NCBI GenBank assembly: GCA_000437375.1
Contig: FR898226.1
Coordinates: 150,709-178,930, forward strand
Source: Eubacterium sp. CAG:841
Lineage (GTDB): Bacteria > Bacillota > Clostridia > Oscillospirales > CAG-272
DNA: 28,222 bases
Reading direction: 5' to 3'
Shown here: positions 1-6,463 of the stretch, piece by piece
Position numbering within the stretch: the stretch's first letter is position 1
How the letters are laid out: every line of letters begins with the position of its first letter
Translations under genes and position numbers: made by a program
The notes under the pieces: model-generated
Seen by the model: only the letters and a program-made list of their open reading frames with translations
Told to the model about the DNA's origin: nothing
The model's database searches: none

Positions 1-31
1 GGAAATTCCGCTCCCGATGTTTTTTCTTTAT

Positions 32-1843
32 TTATCTCTTGTAAAGAGGACCGTATGCCGCGCAGGCACGATAGTCCTGACCTTCTTTGTCCATGCCGAA
101 AGCATTCCATGCTGACGGACGGAAAATATCGTCCACAGGCACGTTGTGCATTGATACGGGGATGCGGAGCATTGAGCAAAGCGTAATAAGATCGGCACCG
201 ATGTGACCGTAAGAAATTGCGCCGTGATTTGCGCCCCAATGATTCATAACCTCATATGCATCCTTGAACGGGCTTCCCTCTTTGCCGTCGCAACGAGGTG
301 TAAACCATGTGCAGGGCCATGTAGGATTCGTGCGTTCCATAAGAACATCCGTTACTTCGTCGGGGAGGTTTACTGTCCATCCTTCCGCTATCTGAAGCAT
401 CGGTCCGAGCCCCTTTACAAGGTTGAGACGTATCATTGTAACAGGCATTTCGGCTCTTGTCACAAAGTGAGACGAGAAGCCGCCGCCACGGAAGTTATCG
501 AAACCGGCCTCGCACCATGTCGTTGCATCAGTCATCTTCTTGATGTCTTCATCGGTTACTTCCCACCACTTCTTCATGAGATGATTGCCGTCTTTGTCCG
601 TGCATTCGCCGCAAGCGTCAAGACAAGCCGCGCCGGAGTTGAGAAGATGGATTATACCACCGTTTTCTTTTGCTTTGCCCGTGAATTCATATCCGGCAAC
701 ACGCTTTGTAGCTTCCGGCGACCAGAATGTACGAACGTCTGCAAATATCTGTGCACGATTTGTGAGAAGTCTCATAAAGAGCATTCCGAGACCGTTGAGA
801 ACATCGTTTTCGGTTGCGAACGTCATCGGTTCGCGTGCGCCTTCAAAATCGAATGAGGAGTTGAGAAGCGCTTCGGGATAGTCACAGTTCGGCCAATGGT
901 CTGTCCACTGTCTCTGACCCTGGAATCCTGCGCAAATAGCGTTGTGACCGAGCATTTCTTCTTCAAAACCTTCGGGAAGGTTTTTGTTTCCGCGGATAAG
1001 ATCTCTTATTATAAGATACATCTTAACCGTGAATTCCCACTGTTTTTCTTTCTGCTCGGGAGTAAATTTGATAGCTCTCTTTTCACCGAGGAAGTCAACA
1101 AAGTCGGGGTTGTCGTCTCTGCCCTCTTTGCAATGCTCTTTTGTCCACGCAAGAGCACGTTCATAGTCTTCTTTATTGTAAATGCCTTCTTCCATACGAC
1201 GAAGAATTTCAACTTCGTCTACGGATTCAACACGCATTCCGAGATATTCTTCTATAAACTGCTGATCGATGATCGATCCGCCGATGCCCATGCACATAGA
1301 ACCGATCTGGAGATAGCTCTTGCCACGCATTTCGGCAGCGGCAACTGCAGCGCGACCGAAACGAAGAAGCTTTTCTTTTACGTCTTCGGGAATGTTTGCA
1401 ACATCGCCTACATCCTGAACTTCATGACCGTAGAAGCCAAATGCGGGAAGTCCCTTCTGTGCGTGAGTTGCAAGAACGGATGCCAGATAAACCGCACCGG
1501 GACGTTCTGTTCCGTTAAAGCCCCAAATGCCTTTTATAGTCGTAGGATCCATATCCATTGTCTCTGCACCGTAACACCAACAAGGTGTTACCGAAAGAGT
1601 AATTGCAACATTTTCTTTTTTGAATTTTTCCGCACATGCAGCGGTCTCTGGAACACGACCGATAGTTGTATCAGCCATTACAACCTTAACAGGAGTACCG
1701 TCTGAGTAGCAAAGATTTTCTTCAAAAAGTTTTTTTGCGGCTTCTGCCATTGCCCAAACCTGCGGTTCGAGACTTTCGCGAAGCTTCATCGGACCTCTGC
1801 GTCCGTCAACAATAGGGCGAATACCTATTACGGGATACGTCAT
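32..1843 (-). CDS. fucI: L-fucose isomerase
   Basis: Cytoplasmic aldose-ketose isomerase converting L-fucose to L-fuculose (often also D-arabinose to D-ribulose), the first step of fucose catabolism. At 603 residues it matches the family's usual length of about 590-600. The N-terminus carries the family-typical IGIRPIVDGRR. The metal-site glutamate lies in the ATEND motif near residue 345 and the second ligand aspartate in FADVR near residue 369. A conserved histidine-rich stretch (GANHGAISYGHIGAD) lies near the C-terminus. The start is preceded by GGAGG at good spacing and by a clear promoter. No other fucose genes are visible because the window ends just downstream, so operon membership is unknown. 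The assignment follows from family motifs; fucose as the physiological substrate is inferred. Confidence 0.95.
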   Translation of the reverse strand: MTYPVIGIRPIVDGRRGPMKLRESLEPQVWAMAEAAKKLFEENLCYSDGTPVKVVMADTTIGRVPETAACAEKFKKENVAITLSVTPCWCYGAETMDMDPTTIKGIWGFNGTERPGAVYLASVLATHAQKGLPAFGFYGHEVQDVGDVANIPEDVKEKLLRFGRAAVAAAEMRGKSYLQIGSMCMGIGGSIIDQQFIEEYLGMRVESVDEVEILRRMEEGIYNKEDYERALAWTKEHCKEGRDDNPDFVDFLGEKRAIKFTPEQKEKQWEFTVKMYLIIRDLIRGNKNLPEGFEEEMLGHNAICAGFQGQRQWTDHWPNCDYPEALLNSSFDFEGAREPMTFATENDVLNGLGMLFMRLLTNRAQIFADVRTFWSPEATKRVAGYEFTGKAKENGGIIHLLNSGAACLDACGECTDKDGNHLMKKWWEVTDEDIKKMTDATTWCEAGFDNFRGGGFSSHFVTRAEMPVTMIRLNLVKGLGPMLQIAEGWTVNLPDEVTDVLMERTNPTWPCTWFTPRCDGKEGSPFKDAYEVMNHWGANHGAISYGHIGADLITLCSMLRIPVSMHNVPVDDIFRPSAWNAFGMDKEGQDYRACAAYGPLYKR

Positions 1844-1908
1844 GATAATTCCTCCGAATTATATAATTTTTCGCGAGAGCAACTTCTTTGCTTCGCGGAT
1901 TTGTGTAA

Positions 1909-1937
1909 ATTATACCATAGATATTATTATAAATCAA
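1909..1937 (-). promoter_or_regulatory. sigma-A promoter of fucI
   Basis: Read on the minus strand: -35 TTGATT at 1937-1932, a 17-nt spacer, and -10 TATAAT at 1914-1909 preceded by TGG (extended -10). The transcript would have a leader of about 60 nt. That leader contains a hairpin (GCGAAGC at 1896-1890 against GCTCTCGC around 1880-1873, one bulged base) just upstream of the ribosome site. Confidence 0.75.
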
Positions 1938-1985
1938 CCTTGCGGAAAAAAATTTGAAAAAATAAATTTTTTTACCCATTTCCTA

Positions 1986-2013
1986 TTGACATTTTGCTTT
2001 TTTTGAGTATAAT
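1986..2013 (+). promoter_or_regulatory. sigma-A promoter of the tRNA-Leu(GAG) gene
   Basis: TTGACA at 1986-1991, 16-nt spacer, TATAAT at 2008-2013. It lies about 35 nt upstream of the mature 5' end of the first tRNA. It is back-to-back with the fucI promoter in the 205-bp intergenic region. Confidence 0.8.
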
Positions 2014-2048
2014 TAATTAAGCCGTGTGGCGAAATCGCACGGAAATAC

Positions 2049-2133
2049 GCGAGAGTGGCGGAACTGGTAGACGCGCACGTTTGAGGGGCGTGTGGTACAC
2101 ACCATACGGGTTCAAGTCCCGTTTCTCGCACCA
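2049..2133 (+). tRNA. tRNA-Leu (anticodon GAG)
   Basis: Class II tRNA of 85 nt with encoded CCA. The acceptor stem GCGAGAG pairs with TTCTCGC and the discriminator is A. The D arm has GGTAGAC, and the anticodon stem CACGT/GCGTG encloses loop TTGAGGG with GAG at 34-36, reading CUC/CUU. A long variable arm follows, then a standard T arm with GGTTCAAGTCC. The long variable arm and the A73 discriminator fit leucine. Confidence 0.95.
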
Positions 2134-2136
2134 CCG

Positions 2137-2166
2137 AAAAACCACTGCGTAGACAGTGGTTTTTTG
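2137..2166 (+). terminator. rho-independent terminator after tRNA-Leu(GAG)
   Basis: CCACTG and CAGTGG form a stem with a short loop (CGTAGA), extended by A/T pairs and followed by a run of T. It directly follows the tRNA 3' end. Confidence 0.85.
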
Positions 2167-2195
2167 GTATAACAAATCAGGATATTACTTCCCTT

Positions 2196-2215
2196 CTCGG
2201 AGAGATCGCTCCGAG
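2196..2215. other. perfect 7-bp hairpin between the two tRNA-Leu genes
   Basis: CTCGGAG and CTCCGAG separated by AGATCG form a perfect stem-loop. No T-tract follows, so it is not a standard terminator. It lies 27 nt before the second tRNA and could be a processing or operator element; its role is unknown. Confidence 0.4.
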
Positions 2216-2242
2216 TAAAAATTAACGGTCAAAATTGCATAT

Positions 2243-2329
2243 GCGGGTATGGCGGAATTGGCAGACGCGCTAGATTCAGGTTCTAGTCGGGGTTCCTCGG
2301 TGAAGGTTCAAGTCCTTTTACCCGCACCA
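2243..2329 (+). tRNA. tRNA-Leu (anticodon CAG)
   Basis: Class II tRNA of 87 nt with encoded CCA. The acceptor stem GCGGGTA pairs perfectly with TACCCGC. The anticodon stem CTAGA/TCTAG encloses loop TTCAGGT with CAG at 34-36, reading CUG. A long variable arm and a GGTTCAAGTCC T arm follow; discriminator A. No strong separate promoter was seen between the two tRNAs. Confidence 0.95.
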
Positions 2330-2331
2330 CC

Positions 2332-2368
2332 AAAAAGCCTTGAAAACTCAATGTTTTCAAGGCTTTTT
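2332..2368 (+). terminator. rho-independent terminator after tRNA-Leu(CAG)
   Basis: AAAGCCTTGAAAAC and GTTTTCAAGGCTTT form a long stem around a five-base loop (TCAAT), followed by T residues. It follows the tRNA directly. Confidence 0.9.
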
Positions 2369-2543
2369 GCTTTTTATTTTCCGTTGTCACACAGCATTTA
2401 GGAGATGCACCACCTATGGCGGTGTGTCTGCCGATTTTCAGTTCGCTTTTATACGCTATCAGGCAATATCACGTTCAATCCAATGATTGCTTGGATTTGA
2501 AGCAATGAATTGATAATTGTTTTTAAAAAAATTTGTGCTATTC

Positions 2544-2559
2544 TATAATCACACCGGTG
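2544..2559 (+). promoter_or_regulatory. -10 element and start-site palindrome of the first XRE gene
   Basis: TATAAT at 2544-2549; no good -35 at canonical spacing was found. The perfect palindrome CACCGGTG at 2552-2559 falls on the expected transcription start. That is a typical place for a repressor operator, possibly bound by the XRE protein encoded downstream (inference). Confidence 0.45.
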
Positions 2560-2582
2560 AAATAAAATTTGGAGGTGCTTTT

Positions 2583-3770
2583 ATGCAACTTAATCTGGGA
2601 CAGAAAATACGCGAGCTTCGCCAGCGTGACGGACGCACACAGGAAACACTTGCCGAGGCAATCGGTGTGACGTCACAGGCGGTTTCGCGCTGGGAAGCAA
2701 ACGGCGGATATCCCGATATGGAAATGATTCCGTCCATTGCTCATTATTTCGGCGTTTCGATAGACGAACTTTTCGGTTACAACAATGAGCGTTCACAAAA
2801 AATCAACATGTTGGTTGAGAAAATCGAAAATATGAATTTTCAAAATAACGGAGTGGATATTAACATCGGTGAATGTATTTCATTTGCAAGGAACGCCTTG
2901 ATCGAATTCCCGGGAAACGAAAAAATCATGCTCTGCCTCGCCTCGGTACTATATAATGCAGGATATGTTCGCTATGGAGAACATCATTTATCCGACAGCG
3001 AAGGATACGATATTCTGGATACCGAAAGACATCGGACTTATTCGGAGTGGAAGGAGGCAATATCGCTTTATGAGAAATTGCTGAAAACCATGGAGGATGG
3101 AGAGCCGCGTCACCGTGTCATCCGCAAACTTACACAGTTGTATCTGAATATCGGAGAACAGGCAAAGGCACTTGCCGTGATTGAGACCGCTCCGGATATT
3201 TACGGCTCAAGAGAAATCCTGAAAGCAAAGGCAACAGGCGGAAAAGAGCGAGCAAAAGCATATGGAGAAGCTCTGCTGAAAACAGTCATGGTATGTTCCG
3301 AGCTTATGGTAAGCGGCGTCATTGCTTTCGGAAAGAATATGTCTCCTGCCGATAAGGCACAAAGCCTGCGCGGAGCCATTGCGATTTTCGGCAATGTCTG
3401 CACCGACGGAAACTACGGAATATACCATCCTTACATTGCAAGAATCTATACGTTGCTTTCGGTGTATCTATGGTTGGACGGCAAAAAAGACGATGCGTTT
3501 GAGGCATTGGATTGTGCTCTTACTCAATTCAGATATTTTGAGGAATCCCGAGTGAAAGGCGCGCGCTGCTATACCGCGCCTCTGGTACGCCTGATTCAAC
3601 CGGATGCGACAATTGATGATTCCCACCCACCTATATCGTATGCAAGTCTTGTCGAAGACTGGCCATGGTGGTGCGTACCCGAGGCTTCAAACGTAAAGTC
3701 TGAAATACAGGCGGACCCCCGTTGGCATGAATGGGTAGCGAAAACGCGGGCATGTGACCCGAAGAACTGA
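2583..3770 (+). CDS. XRE-family transcriptional regulator with TPR-like sensor region
   Basis: A 395-residue protein. Residues about 5-65 form a Cro/CI-type helix-turn-helix (IRELRQRDGRTQETLAEAIG, then TSQAVSRWE) ending in the ISIDELFGY-like segment common to Firmicutes XRE proteins. The remaining 330 residues are mostly helical and TPR-like, with an aromatic tail (EDWPWWCVPE, then ADPRWHEWV). This layout is common in Clostridia regulators whose C-terminal part senses an unknown signal. The ATG at 2583 is chosen over an upstream TTG at 2517 because GGAGG lies 7 nt before it and the HTH begins there. The last 147 bp of the gene recur 801 bp downstream as a direct repeat. The target genes are not identifiable from the sequence. 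Confidence 0.85.
   Translation: MQLNLGQKIRELRQRDGRTQETLAEAIGVTSQAVSRWEANGGYPDMEMIPSIAHYFGVSIDELFGYNNERSQKINMLVEKIENMNFQNNGVDINIGECISFARNALIEFPGNEKIMLCLASVLYNAGYVRYGEHHLSDSEGYDILDTERHRTYSEWKEAISLYEKLLKTMEDGEPRHRVIRKLTQLYLNIGEQAKALAVIETAPDIYGSREILKAKATGGKERAKAYGEALLKTVMVCSELMVSGVIAFGKNMSPADKAQSLRGAIAIFGNVCTDGNYGIYHPYIARIYTLLSVYLWLDGKKDDAFEALDCALTQFRYFEESRVKGARCYTAPLVRLIQPDATIDDSHPPISYASLVEDWPWWCVPEASNVKSEIQADPRWHEWVAKTRACDPKN
3624..3770 (+). repeat. direct repeat, copy 1 (XRE tail-coding)
   Basis: The 147-bp segment encoding the aromatic C-terminal tail of the first XRE protein. It aligns without gaps to 4425-4571. I count 13 differences (about 91% identity), only 5 of them in the first 110 or so bases. 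Confidence 0.9.
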
Positions 3771-3896
3771 ATTTGGTTGCACGGTTCCGCACAGGCTTCT
3801 TCCGCACTCTTGGTGGGAGCAAAAATCGGTAGCATTTTCACAGCAGATTATCCAACCGAAAGTGGAAAAATGCAGTCTCATCCAACCAATACGCCA

Positions 3897-3940
3897 TTGC
3901 TTTGGAAACTGTTTGCCGGTATAATATAATTGTAGCTACA
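3897..3940 (+). promoter_or_regulatory. promoter and palindromic operator of the second XRE gene
   Basis: TTGCTT at 3897-3902, a 17-nt spacer and TATAAT at 3920-3925 form a good sigma-A promoter. The perfect 10-bp palindrome TGTAGCTACA at 3931-3940 covers the predicted start site and is a likely operator, plausibly autoregulatory (inference). Confidence 0.7.
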
Positions 3941-3960
3941 AAAATCAGGAGGTGTATGGT

Positions 3961-4365
3961 ATGACTGCAATGAAAATCAATGAACAAATTGCATTTCTCA
4001 GAAAGCAGAGAGGTCTGACACAAGAAGCACTTGCCAATGCTCTTGGTGTAACAAATCAGGCTGTTTCAAAATGGGAGTCCGCGCAATGTTGTCCGGATAT
4101 TTGTCTTTTGCCACGGATTGCCGATTGTTTTGGAGTGTCAATAGATGAGCTTATGGGGCATAGTTCCACGACTGGAAATGATAGTCTTGTTGAAAAGGCT
4201 CTGGCTCTTCTAAGCGAAAAAGAACGAATTTCAACATCAATGCTTCAGATGCATCTAAATATCGGATATTCAAAAGCAAGGAATTTGATTCGTCAGTTGG
4301 AAACCGATGGACAAATCATGCCCTCAGGAAAGTGGAGCTATATTCTCAGGAAACAGGTACGATAG
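3961..4365 (+). CDS. XRE regulator with C-terminal FtsK-gamma-like winged helix
   Basis: A 134-residue DNA-binding protein. Residues about 6-62 form an XRE helix-turn-helix (RGLTQEALANALGVTNQAVS), ending in SIDELMGH. After a short linker, residues about 75-125 (ISTSMLQMHLNIGYSKARNL, then IRQLETDG) match the FtsK gamma-type winged helix, whose family pattern includes S-LQR---IGY-RA---. The protein may therefore contact DNA through two domains. The ATG at 3961 has AGGAGGT 8 nt upstream; the GTG at 3952 overlaps that ribosome site and is rejected. The gene ends by running into an out-of-frame fragment of a paralogue of the preceding regulator. Target unknown; autoregulation through the start-site palindrome is inferred. 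Confidence 0.8.
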   Translation: MTAMKINEQIAFLRKQRGLTQEALANALGVTNQAVSKWESAQCCPDICLLPRIADCFGVSIDELMGHSSTTGNDSLVEKALALLSEKERISTSMLQMHLNIGYSKARNLIRQLETDGQIMPSGKWSYILRKQVR

Positions 4366-4571
4366 CCGCGCCTGCCGACGGTTCCATTCGCCGTACGTAT
4401 AGCGTGAAAGACGATTGCAACATTCACCCACCTATATCGTATGCAAGTCTTGCCGAAGACTGGCCATGGTGGTGCGTACCCGAGGCTTCAAACGTAAAGC
4501 CCGAAATACAGGCAGATCCCCGTTGGCATGAATGGGTAGCGAAAGCGCAGACATGCGACAAAAAGAATTGA
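4332..4571 (+). pseudogene. C-terminal remnant of an XRE/TPR regulator paralogue
   Basis: This frame encodes HPPISYASLAEDWPWWCVPE and the rest of the aromatic tail found at the end of the first XRE protein. Here it lies in a different frame from the second XRE gene and has no convincing ribosome site. Upstream of the exact repeat, weak similarity continues (AAP-rich segment versus YTAPL in copy 1). This suggests the residue of a larger paralogue, deleted or frameshifted, rather than a tail made by the second regulator. It ends in TGA just before a strong terminator. Confidence 0.65.
4425..4571 (+). repeat. direct repeat, copy 2 (out of frame with its XRE gene)
   Basis: Gap-free partner of 3624-3770. 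Most differences cluster in the last 35 bases. Several changes alter residues (V to A, S to P, T to A, R to Q), while others are synonymous. Confidence 0.9.
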
Positions 4572-4578
4572 ATATCAA

Positions 4579-4612
4579 AAAATCCGGCGCAGGCTTCCCT
4601 ACGCCGGATTTT
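4579..4612 (+). terminator. rho-independent terminator after the XRE pair
   Basis: AAATCCGGCG and CGCCGGATTT form a strong stem with a 12-nt loop, flanked by A and T runs. It may act in both directions. Confidence 0.8.
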
Positions 4613-4617
4613 AATAT

Positions 4618-4722
4618 TTAACTGTTCTTGTTATTCGACATTGTTCTGTCGGCTTTCCCGCCAAAATCCTTTATATCGTCGTACATTTTTCCGTAAAGCG
4701 CTATCAGCAATTTATAAAGCCG
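4618..4722 (-). other. out-of-frame coding continuation of the downstream-strand hypothetical gene
   Basis: On the minus strand, a frame shifted by one base from the end of the 4712-5314 gene stays open for 34 codons before TAA. It reads YKLLIALYGKMYDDIKDFGG and onward, a protein-like amphipathic composition. One extra T in the TTT run near 4715-4717 would explain the break, so the gene may have lost about 30 C-terminal residues. Confidence 0.4.
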
Positions 4723-5314
4723 CTATTTCTCTGAATAATTTTTCGTTTTGCTTGCGCGACCATAATCCAAATACTTCATTAAAACTTGTGAACAAACAAT
4801 CTTCTGTATAAAACGGGTAGTCTTTACAAGAAGTCTTAAATCTTTTCAATAAAACCAAGTATACATTTTTGTCGTCAATAATAAGATTATGGCATTTTTT
4901 TCTCCACGCTTGTCCTGTTTTCCAGCCGCTATATAAATCATTTAATTCGGGAACTATAAAATTGATAACGCCACCGACTCCTACCACTTCAAACAAGTTG
5001 TGACCTTCGGCAGGACATTCGCAAATTAAAATATGTAATAACAGGTGCTCCAAATAATCACAATATACAATGTTTTTGGCCAACTGCCATTCAAAAGGAT
5101 TTTGCATTGCGAATTCTTTTGTAGATAACATTATAGCGTGATCTTCATATTTATGATGAGCCAATAGACCGTCGTTTGTTCGCGTAACTTTAGAATTTTT
5201 ATTCCACGATTTTGTCATATAATCGCTTAAACCAATACCATATTTGTTTTGCAAATAATCACAATATTCCAAGTAAGTAAAGTTTTGAATTTTTTCGTAT
5301 TCAAATAGATTCAT
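4712..5314 (-). CDS. AT-rich conserved hypothetical protein, possibly HNH-like
   Basis: A 200-residue protein with no confident family name. The centre carries GLLAHHKYEDHAIMLS, then NPFEWQLAKNIVYCDYLEHL followed by LLH, then GVGGVINFIVPELNDLYSGW. I recall uncharacterised Firmicutes proteins with this order of motifs. The paired histidines and the YC-YLEHLLLH segment resemble a degenerate HNH/metal-binding fold, but that is inference only. The ATG at 5314 is preferred over 5347 because AAGGAG lies just upstream. Base composition is visibly lower in G+C than neighbouring genes, suggesting acquisition by transfer. The 3' end looks frameshifted. It stands alone, convergent with the XRE pair; no clear promoter was found. 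Confidence 0.6.
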   Translation of the reverse strand: MNLFEYEKIQNFTYLEYCDYLQNKYGIGLSDYMTKSWNKNSKVTRTNDGLLAHHKYEDHAIMLSTKEFAMQNPFEWQLAKNIVYCDYLEHLLLHILICECPAEGHNLFEVVGVGGVINFIVPELNDLYSGWKTGQAWRKKCHNLIIDDKNVYLVLLKRFKTSCKDYPFYTEDCLFTSFNEVFGLWSRKQNEKLFREIAAL

Positions 5315-5425
5315 AATAAAACTCCTTTGTTGATTATTAAAAAACATATTCCACTGAGAAACAGCCCAAAAACACGTCTCTCAACTCTTATGAACCGTAA
5401 TTCGCCTTGCTTCGGTTTATCTTTA

Positions 5426-6448
5426 TTATTTACCGTATATCTCCGCTGCTTCGGGCGTGATTTTGCCTTCAGCCACAAGTCTGTCTATACATCTTTGCAA
5501 GCTTATCATTCCCTCGCCTGAACCAAGCTGTATCTGTCCCGCGATCATGTGGTTCTTGCCCGTTCTTATAAGCGCTCTGAGCGCCGGCGTGAACGGAGCG
5601 TATTCATATGCCACAACTCTCCCCGTACCTACGGCAGCGGGAATAAGCCGCTGAGATATAACTCCGCGCAGCGTCATGGAAAGCTGGGTTCTTATCTGTG
5701 CCTGGAGCGAAGAATCGAACGCGTCAATAATTCTTGCCACAGTTCCGGACACGCTTGATGTGTGGAGCGTAGATATAACAAGGTGACCTGTTTCGGCGCA
5801 CGTTATCGCTGCCGATATCGTTTCCGGATCGCGCATTTCTCCTATTGCAATAACGTCCGGATCTTCACGGAGTACGGCTCGAAGTGATTTTTTGAATGAA
5901 AGCGTATCGCGTCCGACTTCTTTCTGTGTTACTATACTGTGTTTTGATTCGTAAACATATTCTATCGGGTCTTCTATTGTTATTATGTGACCGTTCTTTG
6001 TGGAGTTTATATAATCGAGCATCGCCGCCATAGTCGTACTCTTGCCGCTTCCCGTAGCGCCTGTTATAAGAATAAGACCACTGCTGTAATTACAAAGATC
6101 GGCAAGACTTTGCGGAAGTTCAAGCTCTTCAAACGAACGTATTTTGTTGCTGAGCACACGAAGCGATGCGGCATATGAACCCATGTGCGTAAACGCTCCG
6201 ACACGGAAATTATATCCGTTTATTCTTATTGAAGTATCTATTTCTTTTTCGGCTTTCAGTCTTTCAAAAAGCTCGTCTCCGAGTATTTCGTGAACATACG
6301 CACCGGAATCGTCCGCAGTAAGTTTTTCGCTGTCTATATATCCGTATTTTCCGTGAACCCTGTATGCAACGGGAACTCCTGCGGAAAAAAGAATATCCGA
6401 AGCTTTCAGCGCGATCGCTCCGCGCAGTATCTGTTCAAGTGATCTCAT
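5426..6448 (-). CDS. pilT: PilT-type twitching-motility ATPase
   Basis: A 340-residue hexameric ATPase of the type IV pilus retraction family (GspE/PilT). Walker A GATGSGKST lies at residues 130-138, the Asp box TIEDPIEY near 157-164, Walker B VIAIGEMRD near 199-207 and the His box STLHT near 226-230. A C-terminal ALRALIRTGKNHMIAG segment corresponds to the PilT AIRNLIR motif and separates it from PilB extension ATPases. It would act at the cytoplasmic face of the membrane. RBS AAGGAG precedes the ATG. It starts 15 nt after the mtnN stop, so it is probably transcribed from the mtnN promoter. No pilin, PilB, PilC or PilM-Q gene is in the window, so what it retracts here is unknown. Confidence 0.9.
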   Translation of the reverse strand: MRSLEQILRGAIALKASDILFSAGVPVAYRVHGKYGYIDSEKLTADDSGAYVHEILGDELFERLKAEKEIDTSIRINGYNFRVGAFTHMGSYAASLRVLSNKIRSFEELELPQSLADLCNYSSGLILITGATGSGKSTTMAAMLDYINSTKNGHIITIEDPIEYVYESKHSIVTQKEVGRDTLSFKKSLRAVLREDPDVIAIGEMRDPETISAAITCAETGHLVISTLHTSSVSGTVARIIDAFDSSLQAQIRTQLSMTLRGVISQRLIPAAVGTGRVVAYEYAPFTPALRALIRTGKNHMIAGQIQLGSGEGMISLQRCIDRLVAEGKITPEAAEIYGK

Positions 6449-6463
6449 CGGTAGTTCTCCTTT

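Noticed and set aside
203..1705. Long plus-strand open frames opposite fucI
   Set aside because: They are antisense shadows of a well-supported enzyme gene, Cys/His/Phe-rich, without ribosome sites or recognisable domains.
1934..2134. 66-codon minus-strand frame over the first tRNA-Leu
   Set aside because: It contains the familiar spurious peptide GLEPVW encoded by tRNA T-arm sequence; the tRNA explains the region.
2196..2215. Hairpin between the tRNA genes as a terminator
   Set aside because: No T-rich tract follows the stem; a genuine terminator already lies at 2137-2166.
3624..4571. 147-bp direct repeats as ends of an insertion sequence or attachment sites
   Set aside because: There is no transposase, integrase or terminal inverted repeat between them, and the repeat encodes a conserved protein tail.
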